64,000 nucleotides of DNA. It comes from Chitinophagaceae bacterium. GTDB lineage: Bacteria > Bacteroidota > Bacteroidia > Chitinophagales > Chitinophagaceae. A program made the position numbers and the translations under genes. Position 1 is the stretch's first letter; every line of letters starts with the position of its first letter. The notes beneath the pieces are model-generated. The model did not search any database. It was not told the origin of the DNA and saw only the letters and a list, made by a program, of their open reading frames with translations. The DNA is taken from positions 434,001-498,000 of the forward strand of contig JADJOC010000010.1 in NCBI GenBank assembly GCA_016713965.1, read 5' to 3'. Shown here in pieces: positions 20,231-29,988 of this stretch.

Positions 20231-20464
20231 ATGCTTTTACAACTGGAAAATACTAATCAAGAGAATATAAATAGGCTTCTTGCATTTGCCAAACAGCATC
20301 ATTTGGATTTATCATTAATTGATGACGAAAATAATTATTTATTACCTGGTAAACCACTTACCCCAAAGCAATTAACACAGATAATAGAAAGCAGCCGAAA
20401 AAGTGGAATGATCTCAATGGATAACGCTCATCAAATAATTCGCAATAAATACAATGCAGATTAA
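20231..20464 (+). CDS. Small antitoxin-like protein
   Basis: A 77-residue protein (MLLQLENTNQENINRLLAFA...) whose stop overlaps the start of a downstream toxin-like gene by 11 bases. It has no recognised DNA-binding fold that I can name, but the size, charged helical sequence and overlap with a ParE/RelE-like frame fit an antitoxin. Upstream DNA is AT-rich. The gene is intact. Confidence 0.55.
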   Translation: MLLQLENTNQENINRLLAFAKQHHLDLSLIDDENNYLLPGKPLTPKQLTQIIESSRKSGMISMDNAHQIIRNKYNAD

Positions 20465-20741
20465 TTATACTACAGATGCATTTGCTTCTTTAGTTTGATT
20501 GGTCAATTTTATTGAATCTGCTAATACAAAAAATGCAGGTTTGCGTTGGTTGAGCCGCTATGAACTGTTTCTTCAGAAAGCATTGTTTAATCCTGGTAAA
20601 GTAAGGCTTTGCAATAATTCCACCTTTAATCAATTAAATCTTCGCTGTCTTTATTTTAATGACTGGATAATTGCGTTTTCTATTGCAGAAAATTATATTT
20701 TAATAGAAGTGATTTTACACAAATCACGGTTGGGTGATTAG
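20454..20741 (+). pseudogene. ParE/RelE-like toxin with in-frame stop
   Basis: The frame starts ATG at 20454 (MQINYTTDAFASLV), meets TGA at 20496, and continues in the same frame as LVNFIESANTKNAGLRWLSR... to FNDWIIAFSIAENYILIEVI and LHKSRL. The size (95 codons), the compact alpha/beta pattern and the antitoxin overlap fit a plasmid-stabilisation type toxin. A single change (TGG to TGA) would explain the stop. It is either a disabled toxin or a base-call error. Confidence 0.55.
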
Positions 20742-20748
20742 TCATTTT

Positions 20749-21359
20749 TTAGTGAAGCAATTCAATAAACTTCGATTTTTCAATCTCTTTCAATATCTCT
20801 TTTTTATCCATATCCCAGTTAATAAGTTTGATTTTATCAAAATCAGCATATTTAAGATTCCATGTTGAAAAATCTTTTTTCGGATTGTCAGGAATATAAT
20901 AATCACACATCGGAAATTTTAGCACCCATTTTGTAGTTGAATTAATGTTGCTGTCTTGCCATGAAGAAGATGAACGTGGTTGATAAACTTCTATCTTACC
21001 AACAGTTTTTATATTGCCATTAATCTTTGTAGAATCACTATAAAGGAACTTATTAAAACATAAATAAATTAAATTATTTTTGAATCTAATTCATAATAGC
21101 CGCTTGCTTGTATTAAATGCTTTTTCTGTTGCTCTGATTCACTTAGCATCATGTACGATCTTATTTCATACAAGATATTGCCATTCGCATCCAGGGAAAA
21201 TTTGTCTGCTGTAATTCCTGTAGACGAGATTGATAACCATTTACGCTGTAAGTAACTGTTCCAGCGCCCTGATAGATCTTTATTTTGAATGGATTGGCCA
21301 TTCGCTATGGTAAAGCTCATTATCAAAATAAATAACTCAAGTAAAAATATTTTTTTCAT
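20749..21359 (-). CDS. Secreted hypothetical protein, one frameshift
   Basis: The start at 21359 gives a signal peptide (MKKIFLLELFILIMSFTIANG). The mature part contains DLSGRWNSYLQRKWLSIS and then breaks at about 21075 in an A/T run. The following frame reads NLIYLCFNKFLYSDSTKING..., KWVLKFPMCDYYIPDNPKKDF and ends EKSKFIELLH. The total is about 203 residues. I do not recognise the family. It is convergent with the toxin-like frame, only eight bases apart. Confidence 0.6.
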
Positions 21360-21442
21360 AACGTAAAGATGCCAATTACTTTTTTTTACACAAAAAATAC
21401 TCTTAATAATACAATTTGTCTCATTTTTCCTAACTTCCCGCT

Positions 21443-22489
21443 ATGAAGCACTTTAAATTCTACTCTAAAAAAGATATCTTATCGCTTACAAAAGTCCGCC
21501 GCTTTGAAACAAAGCTTGGTGAGCGGATTCAATACCTAAAAAGTGATGGTGAGTGGCCGGAAGTATTGCAGGAATCCAATGCAAAATATGTTTTACTCGG
21601 CATTCCGGAAGACATAGGCGTAAAAGCAAATTATGGAGTAGGTGGTGCAGATACAGCCTGGTTGCCATTTTGTCTTCTTTTTTAAATATCCAGAGCAATG
21701 ATTTTTTTAGTGGGAGATCAAATATTGATGCTGGGTCATTTTGACTTTGGTGATATAAAATACCTGATAGAAAACCATGCGTATAACCAGGATGAATTAA
21801 TTGATGCATACAGGCATGCTGTAAATATTATTGATGAAGAAGTGGAAAACATGCTTAAAGTAATTGCATCCTGCAAAAAAATTCCCATTATAATTGGCGG
21901 TGGCCATAATAATGCATACCCCATTATTAAAGGGGTAGCTAAAGGCCTGCACAAAGCTGATGTATTGCCACTGGCACAAATTAATGCCATTAACCTTGAT
22001 GCCCATACAGATTACAGGGTTGCAGAAGGCAGGCACAGCGGCAATGGTTTCAGGTATGCAGAAGAAGATGGCTACCTGGGAAAATACTGCATGGTAGGGT
22101 TGCACGAAAATTATATACCGCAAAATGTTTTAATGGATATCCACAATAATCCATTTATAGATTATATCAGCTACGAAGAAATTTTTGTACACGAAAGAAA
22201 AAATTTTATACAAGCCGTAGCACACGCAACCGGTTTTACAGAAGATACATATGCCGGCATAGAATTAGATATGGACGCTATCGAAAATGTATTAAGCAGC
22301 GCATGCTCACCCGTATCCATCACACCACTACACGCCAGGCAGTATTTGAATTTCTGTGCTACAGATACAAAAGTTGCTTACCTGCATATTTGCGAGGCAG
22401 CTTCACAATTAGCAGATGGCCGTAAAAGTGAAAGCACCGGAAAATTATTGAGCTATTTGGTTAGCGATTTTATAAAAGCGAATTATTAA
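21443..22489 (+). CDS. hutG: Formimidoylglutamase, two frameshifts
   Basis: An arginase-fold enzyme of histidine breakdown (N-formimidoyl-glutamate to glutamate plus formamide). The N-terminal part has YVLLGIPEDIGVKANYGVGGADTAW. The frame then breaks near 21668 and 21712, between which SSFLNIQSNDFFSG is read in another frame. The metal sites follow: IGGGHNNAYP, INLDAHTDYR and GIELDMDAI. Two single-base insertions give about 349 residues, normal for the family. Histidine breakdown is supported by hutI upstream. The general arginase motifs could suit other ureohydrolases, so the exact substrate is inferred from GIPEDIGVxANxGxGG and context. Confidence 0.85.
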
Positions 22490-22540
22490 GCTATTAGCTA
22501 CAAGCCTCAAGATGAGCTTCATCCTTGTAGCTAATAGCTT
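22488..22540. terminator. 17-bp perfect inverted repeat at convergent gene ends
   Basis: AAGCTATTAGCTACAAG (22488-22504) pairs exactly with 22524-22540 across a 19-base loop. It spans the hutG stop and the last codons of the YkgJ gene. There is no T-run, so a role as terminator is inferred from position only. Confidence 0.6.
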
Positions 22541-23042
22541 GGCCAAATCCGCTCTGCAATTTTAATTCTTCCACCACATTAAATATTATCGGGCACATGG
22601 CATAATGCATCAATGTGCCAAAAAGCCTGCCGGTAAAATTTGGCTTGTGCAAATGTGGGAATTCCCGGCACTCAGTAAACCTTTGCTCATAAATAGTGCA
22701 ACTTTTACCACCCAAAAAAGCGCAAGGCATTTTATTCATCACCATCTGGCCCATCTGGCTTACTTCCACATATTTTTCTTTAAATGCTTCTACAGGTACT
22801 TGTAAGTGATCCGACAAATCTATAGTTTCCTTTTCTGTGATATTTATCATTAATATGCTGCAGCACCTTCCACATTGTGTACAATCTATTTGTGGAGTTA
22901 TGGCTTCGTTTATTGTATGTACAAGATGATCAACTGTATCACCTGGCTTGCTTTTTAGAAAAGCCCTGAAGCTGTCATTTTCATTTTGCTTTTCATCAGC
23001 AATTTTTGCTATTTCATCCAAGTTTGTTATTAATTGCTGCAA
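22494..23042 (-). CDS. YkgJ family cysteine-cluster protein
   Basis: A 182-residue protein with the YkgJ (CxxCxxCC) cluster: CTQCGRCCSILMINITEKE near residue 75, then MPCAFLGGKSC, CTIYEQRFTECREFP. Eight or so Cys suggest a metal or Fe-S site; the family is often annotated as a zinc/iron-chelating domain with no settled function. The gene is intact, convergent with hutG. The 284 bases upstream to parE contain a possible -7 element and a REP-like copy. Confidence 0.85.
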   Translation of the reverse strand: MQQLITNLDEIAKIADEKQNENDSFRAFLKSKPGDTVDHLVHTINEAITPQIDCTQCGRCCSILMINITEKETIDLSDHLQVPVEAFKEKYVEVSQMGQMVMNKMPCAFLGGKSCTIYEQRFTECREFPHLHKPNFTGRLFGTLMHYAMCPIIFNVVEELKLQSGFGQAISYKDEAHLEACS

Positions 23043-23195
23043 CTGAATAATGTTAATGGTTAAGCAAATATATTATCGATTATTATGTTAAAGCCATTAA
23101 ATATTCATTTTGTACACATGTGTTAAAAAACACGGATATAAAATCCAATGTCATTTATCTATATTTGTTACAAATTAAAATACTAAATAAATTAG

Positions 23196-23203
23196 TATAT
23201 TTG
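23196..23203 (+). promoter_or_regulatory. Candidate -7 element upstream of parE
   Basis: TATATTTG fits the Bacteroidota TAnnTTTG consensus and is followed by CGCC. A TTTG at 23164 is too far upstream (28 bases) for a good -33 box. The REP-like copy lies between this site and the parE start, which would place it in the leader RNA. Confidence 0.35.
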
Positions 23204-23239
23204 CGCCTTTAATTTTAATTTGTCGCTCATAGAACCAAA

Positions 23240-23292
23240 AGTACAAGTGAGTGACCCCGCCTTCGGACGGGGCAGGCAACAACGATGATCCC
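23240..23292 (-). repeat. REP-like element, family A, copy 2
   Basis: Reverse orientation of the family pattern: GTACAAGTGAGTGACCCCGCC, hairpin CCCCG...CGGGG, then GGCAGGCAACAACGATG. It lies in the upstream region of parE. Confidence 0.7.
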
Positions 23293-23326
23293 ATGAAAAA
23301 CTACTGTTGACAACCAAAATATTACT

Positions 23327-25196
23327 ATGGCAGATAAAGATTTATTTAATTATACGGAAGATTCTATAAAAAGCCTGGATTGGAAAGAGCATATCCGTCT
23401 CAGGCCGGGCATGTATATCGGGAAGCTGGGTGACGGCAGCAGTCCTGATGATGGTATTTATGTGTTAATGAAAGAAGTGATTGACAATTGTATAGATGAG
23501 CATACCATGGGCTATGGAAAGCATGTGGATGTAACCATTGAAGGAAAAGCCATTACTGTAAGGGATTATGGAAGGGGTATTCCTTTAGGCAAAGTGGTGG
23601 ATGTGGTGAGTAAAATAAATACCGGCGCCAAATATGATAGTAAGGCATTTCAAAAAAGTGTGGGGTTAAACGGGGTGGGTACCAAGGCTGTAAACGCATT
23701 AAGCCATCATTTTAAAGTAACAGCTTTAGAGAGGGTAAAGAAAAAACTGCTGAGTTTGCCAAAGGTGTGCTCATTAAGGAACATAAAGAAACCACCACAA
23801 AAGAAGAAAACGGTACATTGGTAACTTTTATCCCGGATGAAACTATTTTTAAAAACTTTCATTTTGTACAAGAATACCTAGATAACCAGTTTTGGAATTA
23901 TTGTTACCTGAATGCGGGTTTGGTAATGAACCTGAATGGAAAAAAATATGTTAGCAAAAAGGTTGCTGGATTTATTGCAGCGCAAAACGAATGAAGATGA
24001 AATACGCTACCCGATCATTCATTTGAAAGGGGATGATATTGAAGTAGCGCTTACACATGAAAACGGCTATGGTGAAGAATATTACAGTTTTGTAAACGGG
24101 CAGTTTACCACGCACGGCGGTACCCACCTGGCAGCTTTCCGGGAAGCATATGTTAACACCATCCGTGAATTTTTTAAAAAAGATTATGATGCAGCCGACA
24201 TCCGGGGAAGCATATGCGCTGCTATCAGCGTAAGGGTGCAGGAGCCGGTATTTGAATCACAAACCAAAACTAAACTTGGATCGCAAAATGTAGCAGAAGG
24301 CGGGCCAAGCATGCGAAGTTTTATCGGTGATTTTTTAGCACGGGATTTAGATTTATTTCTTCACAGGAATGCTACTGTAGATGCAATAAAAAACGCATTG
24401 AGCAAAATGAACGGGAGCGTAAAGAACTGGCAGGAATAAAAAAGCTGGCCAATGAAAGAGCAAAAAGGCCAACCTGCATAATAAGAAATTGAGAGATTGC
24501 AGGTTTCATTACAATGATGAAGCTGCAGGTAAAGACAGGGATAAAATTGCAGAAAAGCAAAAAGAAAGTACGATTTTCATTACCGAAGGTGATTCGGCAA
24601 GCGGTTCTATTACTAAAGCACGCAATGTAGAAACACAGGCTGTTTTTAGTTTGAGGGGCAAGCCCTTGAATTGCTTTGGACTGACTAAAAAAATAGTGTA
24701 CGAAAATGAAGAGTTTAATTTGCTGCAGCATGCTTTAAATATTGAAGAGGGCTACGAAGGATTGCGGTATAATAATATTGTTTTTGCAACAGATGCTGAT
24801 GTAGATGGCATGCATATCCGCCTGTTGCTGATGACTTTTTTCCTACAATTTTTTCCTGATTTGGTAAAAAACGGGCACGTTTATATTTTACAAACGCCTT
24901 TGTTTAGAGTAAGAAATAAACAGGAAACTATTTATTGCTATGATGAAAAGGAAAAGCAGGCTGCAATAAAAAAGCTAGGCTCTAAACCGGAGATCACACG
25001 TTTTAAGGGACTGGGAGAAATCAGTCCGGATGAGTTTGCACGCTTTATCGGCCGTGAAATGAAATTAGATCCTGTATTATTATTGCCTGAAACACATGTG
25101 CAACAACTGCTGGATTATTATATGGGCAAAAATTCGCCGCAGCGCCAGGAATTTATTATTGATAATTTAAAGGTAGAGATAGATTTGGCAGAATAA
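23327..25196 (+). CDS. parE: DNA topoisomerase IV subunit B, four frameshifts
   Basis: ATPase subunit of the type II topoisomerase that decatenates chromosomes. The GHKL ATPase domain shows HIRLRPGMYIGKLGDGS (residues 21-37), EVIDNCIDE with the Mg-binding Asn, DYGRGIPLG and VGLNGVGTKAVNALS. The TOPRIM domain shows ITEGDSASGS and DADVDGMHIR, and the end is RQEFIIDNLKVEIDLAE. The frame breaks near 23732, 23957, 24393 and 24458; each is restored by one base, three of them at A-runs. The length is about 624 residues. ParE rather than GyrB is inferred from the 'GKLGDGSSPDDGIY' form and the parC gene downstream. Confidence 0.9.
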
Positions 25197-25303
25197 AATT
25201 AAAAATGAAGAATTAAAAATTAGGAATGTTGTATGGGTAAAGAGAAGAATTAATTAAAAATGAAGAATTAAAAATTAGGAATGATTTTATGGGCAAAGAG
25301 AAT
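25197..25303. repeat. Tandem 55-bp duplication before the four-helix-bundle gene
   Basis: Units at 25197 and 25252 share the 32-base block AATTAAAAATGAAGAATTAA... and continue into ATGGG(T/C)AAAGAGAA, so the start region of the downstream gene is also duplicated. In the first copy ATG GGT AAA GAG AAG AAT is followed at once by TAA. Confidence 0.85.
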
Positions 25304-25606
25304 ATCATTGTGGTTAAATCTTATAATTTTGGGTTAAGGGTAGTTAAGTTATATATGTTTTTGGGGAAGAATAAAATTGAGAGAGAAATTCTTATTCAGT
25401 TTTTAAAAAGTGGTACCTCAATAGGAGCGAATGTTGAAGAAGCTGAGGGAGCGCAATCTCATAAATATTTTATACATAAAATAGGAGTAGCATATAAAGA
25501 AGCCAGGGAAGTCCATTATTGGATAAGGCTTTTAAAAGATAGTGAATTGTTAGAAATTAAATTAGCAGATTCATTTATTAGCAATTCTGAAGAATTAAAA
25601 AATTAG
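25289..25606 (+). CDS. Four-helix-bundle protein (S23/23S rRNA IVP family)
   Basis: A 105-residue protein with the four-helix-bundle pattern: LRVVKLYMFLG, EILIQFLKSGTSIGANVEEAEGAQS and FIHKIGVAYKEAREVHYWIRLL, ending in EELKN. In some bacteria relatives are encoded in 23S rRNA intervening sequences or beside diversity-generating retroelements; here it is a free-standing gene between parE and a DUF1835 gene. The usual C-terminal helix is slightly short. AT-rich repeats in direct and inverted form flank it on both sides, which suggests it moves or was duplicated as a unit. Confidence 0.8.
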   Translation: MGKENIIVVKSYNFGLRVVKLYMFLGKNKIEREILIQFLKSGTSIGANVEEAEGAQSHKYFIHKIGVAYKEAREVHYWIRLLKDSELLEIKLADSFISNSEELKN

Positions 25607-25654
25607 CATCCATATAAAAACTTCAAAAGATAAGTAAGGGTGATTGAGGATTAA

Positions 25655-25778
25655 AAAATTCTAATTTTTAATTCTTCATTTTAATTTAATTTAGCATCAA
25701 TATTAAAAACTATCCAAAGATAGGGCAGGGTAGTATGAAATTAGAAAATTTTTAATTCTTAATTTTTCATTTTTAATT
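25655..25778. repeat. AT-rich repeats in inverse orientation to 25197-25283
   Basis: TCTAATTTTTAATTCTTCAT and a second TTTTTAATTCTTAATTTTTC are inverted, imperfect versions of the block upstream of the four-helix-bundle gene, so this gene is bracketed by inverted repeats. Confidence 0.6.
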
Positions 25779-25784
25779 AATTAC

Positions 25785-26597
25785 ATGATACATATAGTTT
25801 TTAACGAAGCCGATATAAAAGTATTGGAACAGGCGATTGAATTAGACGAAACCCTGAAAGGTGATATTATTCAGATAAAAGACGATTATGCTGTAGGGCC
25901 TTTACAAAATATTTTTGTTGGTGAAGGAATAGAAAACAGAAGAAATTGGTGGAAGGATGTTTTGTCTGGTGGAGACTATGATGGAAAAGCCGATAGCACT
26001 GATGTGGATGATTATAAAACTGCTGCTGAACTGGTAGGTACAATGCGCAGGAATGAAGAGGAAATTATTTGGATCTGGGCGGCGCAAAATAAGCATGATG
26101 TGTGCGGTTATTATTGGTTATTGAATTATTTAAAAGAGTTCCAGGGAAGGGTTTATATTTTATACTTAAACAACCTGCCTTTTATTAATGAGAAAGGCAA
26201 TATTTTTTATCCGCAGTGGCTGCATGAAATTCCGGCAAAAGAATTTTTAAAAGCAAAAAAATTAGCCAGGGAAATTACCCCAAGTGAATTTGAAGTAGAC
26301 CCGGATGAGTGGAATAAATACAGTACAGAAGATAAAGGTGTGAGATTGCTTGAAGGCGGTAAAAAATTATTATCGCAGGATTATGATTTTTATGATACTG
26401 ATTTAAAGAAATTCATTACTGGTGAATGGCAAAAAGCGTCAAAGGTTATTCATCAGTATTTAACTAAAGCAAAACATACTACCGGTGATGCTTATTTATT
26501 ATGGCGGTTAAAAACCTTTGTAAAAAATAATGAAATTGATGTGCAGGGAGAATTAAAAAATATGAGAGATTTTGAGGTGAAGGTGAAAGCTCCGTAG
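25785..26597 (+). CDS. DUF1835 domain protein
   Basis: A 270-residue cytoplasmic protein starting MIHIVFNEADIKVLEQAIEL, with the DUF1835 signature IIQIKDDYAVGPLQNI near residue 33 and ENRRNWWKDVL after it. A second part has IWIWAAQNKHDVCGYYWLLNYL and RVYILYLNNLPF, then DPDEWNKYSTEDKGVRLLEGG in the C-terminal half. The function of the family is not known. The gene is intact; its stop is followed immediately by the REP hairpin of the RAYT locus. Confidence 0.8.
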   Translation: MIHIVFNEADIKVLEQAIELDETLKGDIIQIKDDYAVGPLQNIFVGEGIENRRNWWKDVLSGGDYDGKADSTDVDDYKTAAELVGTMRRNEEEIIWIWAAQNKHDVCGYYWLLNYLKEFQGRVYILYLNNLPFINEKGNIFYPQWLHEIPAKEFLKAKKLAREITPSEFEVDPDEWNKYSTEDKGVRLLEGGKKLLSQDYDFYDTDLKKFITGEWQKASKVIHQYLTKAKHTTGDAYLLWRLKTFVKNNEIDVQGELKNMRDFEVKVKAP

Positions 26598-26607
26598 GAG
26601 CGATATG
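26586..26607 (-). repeat. REP hairpin upstream of RAYT
   Basis: AAGCTCCGTAGGAGCGATATGT contains the palindrome GCTCC-gta-GGAGC. It is the inverse of the copies at 27288-27380 and ends just before the transposase start. Confidence 0.85.
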
Positions 26608-26628
26608 TTAGGAAAATACGTTAACCCA

Positions 26629-27087
26629 ATGCCAAATACCTATTCACAATTATATATTCAGATTGTGTTTGCCGTAAAAGGAAGACACAATTTGATTAAA
26701 GAATCATTTAGAGAAGAGTTGCAAAAATATATTTCAGGTATAATTTTAGAAAAGCAGCAAAAACTTTTGGCTATCTATTGTATGCCGGACCATACGCATA
26801 TTTTGGTAAGTATAAAGCCTGATTTGAATATTTCAGATCTAGTAAGGGATATAAAATCAAATTCATCTTTATTTATTAAACAAAAAGATTTTTGCAAATC
26901 TTTTAGCTGGCAACATGGTTTTGGAGCTTTTTCTTATTCAAAATCACAATATTTAAATGTGGTAAATTATATTTTAAATCAACCTGTGCATCATAAAACG
27001 AAATCGTTTCGGGAAGAATATTTGGATTTTCTGACTAAGTTTGAAATACAATATGATGAAAAATATGTGTTTGAATTTTATGACTGA
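26629..27087 (+). CDS. REP-associated tyrosine transposase (RAYT, IS200-like Y1)
   Basis: A 152-residue HUH single-strand transposase. I choose ATG 26629 (MPNTYSQLYIQIVFAVKGR), which gives the standard N-terminus and lies outside the REP hairpin; an upstream ATG at 26605 falls in the hairpin flank. The HUH motif is MPDHTHILVSI near residue 48. The catalytic Tyr is probably in SKSQYLNVVNYILNQPVHHK near residue 110. The C-terminus is FEIQYDEKYVFEFYD. RAYTs cut and move REP hairpins. The gene is intact and is flanked by inverted REP copies, exactly the RAYT/REP arrangement. DUF1835 and parC flank it. Confidence 0.9.
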   Translation: MPNTYSQLYIQIVFAVKGRHNLIKESFREELQKYISGIILEKQQKLLAIYCMPDHTHILVSIKPDLNISDLVRDIKSNSSLFIKQKDFCKSFSWQHGFGAFSYSKSQYLNVVNYILNQPVHHKTKSFREEYLDFLTKFEIQYDEKYVFEFYD

Positions 27088-27287
27088 TTGAATTGAGGAA
27101 AAGCTCTGAATATAAAAATGTTGAATAGAAATTCTATCGCTGAATGGATGCCGGATTGAGTGAAAAGCCCGGTGAAGCTTTGAAGCCAAGCTAATGTGCC
27201 GGACTTGTAACGGAAAGCCGGAACAAAGATTGATTAATGGTATACAGCAGATAGCCCATAAATTTGTATTTTAATTTAAAATATTTA

Positions 27288-27380
27288 ACATACCGCTCCT
27301 ACGGAGCTAAAACAATGGGTAATAATTTGTTGCTACTGACATACCGCTCCTACTGACATACCGCTCCTACGGAGCTAAAA
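27288..27380 (+). repeat. Cluster of three REP sequences downstream of RAYT
   Basis: ACATACCGCTCCTACGGAGC is found at 27288 and 27356, with a truncated copy (ACATACCGCTCCTAC) at 27339. Each full copy holds GCTCC-tac-GGAGC. The cluster sits between the RAYT gene and parC, in a 311-base stretch otherwise free of genes. Confidence 0.88.
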
Positions 27381-27398
27381 ACTGAACATTAAAAAATT

Positions 27399-29908
27399 AT
27401 GGCAAAAGCAAATAAAGAAGAATACTTACACACCGACACAGGCATTTCTGGCCAGTACAAAACCTGGTTTTTAGATTATGCCAGTTACGTAATATTAGAA
27501 AGGGCCGTACCAGCTGTAGAAGATGGGTTAAAACCTGTGCAACGAAGAATATTGCATGCAATGAAAGAAATGGATGATGGCCGTTTTAATAAAGTTGCCA
27601 ATATTATAGGGCAATCCATGCAATATCATCCGCATGGGGATGCCAGCATTGGCGATGCTTTGGTAAATATGGGGCAAAAGATTTATTGGTAGAAACCCAG
27701 GGTAATTGGGGAGATATCCGTACCGGTGATGATGCAGCTGCACCAAGATACATCGAAGCAAGGTTGTCAAAATTTGCTTTGGAAGTAGCCTTTAATAATA
27801 AAACTACAGATTGGGCTTTAAGTTATGATGGCCGGAAAAATGAGCCGGTAACACTACCCATGAAATTCCCGCTTTTATTGGCGCATGGAGCAGAGGGAAT
27901 TGCGGTGGGGCTGGCCACTAAAGTATTGCCGCATAATTTTTGCGAATTGATAGAAGCCACGATAAAACATCTTAAAGGAAGAAAGTTTGATTTATATCCT
28001 GATTTTCTTACAGGCGGTATGATTGATGTTACCAACTATTCTGAAGGCATGCGTGGGGGAAAAATAAGAAACCGGGTGCATATTGAAGAATTTGACAAAA
28101 AAACATTACTGATAAAGGATGTGCCCTTTGGCGTTACCACTACACAGTTAATCGATTCTATTATTAAAGCTAATGACCAGGGTAAAATAAAAATAAAAAA
28201 AGTAACGGATAATACCGCTGCAGATGTAGAAATACAAATTGATCTTGCGCCGGGCATTTCACCCGATATTACCATTGATGCCTTGTATGCCTTTACAGAT
28301 TGTGAAATCTCCATCTCACCCAATACCTGTGTAATTGTAAATAATAAGCCGCAGTTTTTGAGTGTACACGAATTGCTACGGCTTAGTACCGATCAAACAA
28401 AATTACTGTTACAGAAAGAACTGCAAATTAAGCTGGCTGAGCTGCAGGAAAAGTGGCATTATACTTCATTGGAGAAAATATTTTTTGAAGAAAAAATATA
28501 TAAAGAGTTAGAAAAAAGCATGAAACATGGGATAAGGTTTTAGAGGCAATTGATAAGGCATTTACTCCTTTCAAAAAAATGTTGAAAAGAGAAATAAGCA
28601 GGGAAGATATTATAAAACTAACTGAAAAGCCTGTTCGAAGAATTTACAAACTGGATATAGATGACTTAAACCAGCAGATTAAAGGGCTCGAAGCTGATAT
28701 TAAACAGGTTAAATACGATTTAGCTAATTTAGTAGATTTTGCAGTGGCTTATTTTGAAAATTTATTAAAAAAATATGGCAAAGGCAGGGAACGTAAATCA
28801 GAAATAAAATTATTTGATACCATACAAGCCAAGCATGTAGCCATTGCCAATACAAAATTATACATGAACCGGGAGGATGGATTTGTTGGTACCAGTCTTA
28901 AAAAAGACGAATTTATTGCCGATTGTTCCACTCTCGATGACATTATCGTGTTTACCAAAGGGGGAATAATGAAAGTGGTAAAAGTATCTGACAAAGCTTA
29001 TATTGGCAAAGACATTATTCATGCAGCAGTATTCCAGAAAAATGATGAGCGGACTACTTATAATATTATTTATGTAGATGGCAAAACAGGAACCAGCTAT
29101 GCCAAACGGTTCAATGTAACAGGCGTTACCCGTGATAAAGAATATGATTTAACCAAAGGTGCTGAGAAAAGTAAAGTCCATTATTTTTCTGTAAATGCCA
29201 ATGGTGAAGCAGAAGTGGTAAAAATTTTATTAACACCCGGGAGTACAGCACGCAATAAAGAGCTGGAGTTTTATTTTGAAGAACTCGAAATTAAAGGCAG
29301 AAGCAGCATTGGAAATATTGTTACTAAATATCCTGTTAAATCAGTAAAATTCAAAGAAGCTGGAAGGTCAACCCTGGATGCTAAGAAATTATGGTTTGAT
29401 AATAAATTCGGCCGCCTTAATACAGAAGAAAAAGGGGAGTACCTCGGCAAATTTGAGGCGGAAGACAGGCTGCTGGTGATGTACAATGACGGCAATTATG
29501 AAATAACCGACCAGGAATTGACACAGCGTTTTGATACGGAAAAGATATTGCTGATTGAAAAATTTAATCCGGATAAAACTATTACGGCGGTTTATTTGGA
29601 TAATGAAAAACTACAGTTTAATATCAAGCGGTTCAAAATTGAAACCACCACTTTGCACAATAAATTTCTATTTATAAAAGAGGGCAGTGGAAACCGGTTA
29701 GAAACTGTTACTACACAGGATGAACCCATTTTAATTGTTCAAAGCGGCCGTGGCCAGCAAATCCGGAAAGCCAAATTTAAAGTAAAGAATATGGTGGAAG
29801 TAATGGGTTGGAAAGCAGTAGGGGCAAAACTTACAGAGTTTTCAAAAGTGTGGAGATGGAGTGGGAGAAAAAGACAAAGACAATCCGCAAGCGGAACTGT
29901 TTGAATAA
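27399..29908 (+). CDS. parC: DNA topoisomerase IV subunit A, four frameshifts
   Basis: Breakage-reunion subunit that pairs with ParE. The N-terminal winged-helix domain shows ERAVPAVEDGLKPVQRRIL and QYHPHGDASIGDALVNMGQ. The catalytic Tyr lies in DDAAAPRYIEARLS, and QGNWGDIRTG precedes it. The coiled coil (KGLEADIKQVKYDLANL) and beta-propeller C-terminal domain follow. Single missing A's explain frame breaks near 27678, 28508, 29846 and 29872; after the last two the end becomes KDKDNPQAELFE with stop at 29906. The protein is about 838 residues. The form of the active-site region is that of Bacteroidota topoisomerase IV rather than gyrase. Confidence 0.9.
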
Positions 29909-29910
29909 AT

Positions 29911-29988
29911 TTTTGTAATAGTAATATTGCTGTTTTTCGCTTCGGTGGTTGCCTGCCCGTCCGAAGGCGGGGCGCACCCTTGTACTGT
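29911..29988 (+). repeat. REP-like element, family A, copy 3
   Basis: It begins TTTTGTAATAG three bases after the parC stop, and contains TTGCCTGCCCGTCCGAAGGC with the GC hairpin, ending GGGGCGCACCCTTGTACTGT. The rest of the 420-base gap to 30330 is AT-rich; one frame ends AKEILMGPKFYDALI before a stop near 30190, probably a gene relic that I cannot assign. Confidence 0.7.

Noticed and set aside
20454..20741. Selenocysteine at the TGA in the toxin frame
   Set aside because: No SECIS-like hairpin follows, no Cys/Sec context in this toxin type, and no Sec machinery is seen.
23327..25196. Programmed frameshifting in parE and other broken genes
   Set aside because: Too many sites, no shared slippery heptamer or stimulatory structure, and the breaks simply follow homopolymer runs.
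27288..27380. CRISPR array downstream of the RAYT gene
   Set aside because: Only three copies, one truncated, spacing unequal, each a palindrome; the adjacent RAYT explains them as REPs.
27399..29908. parC/parE being gyrA/gyrB
   Set aside because: The N-terminal GKLGDGSSPDDGIY form, close pairing of the two genes and shorter A subunit fit topoisomerase IV better, although this rests on remembered family features.
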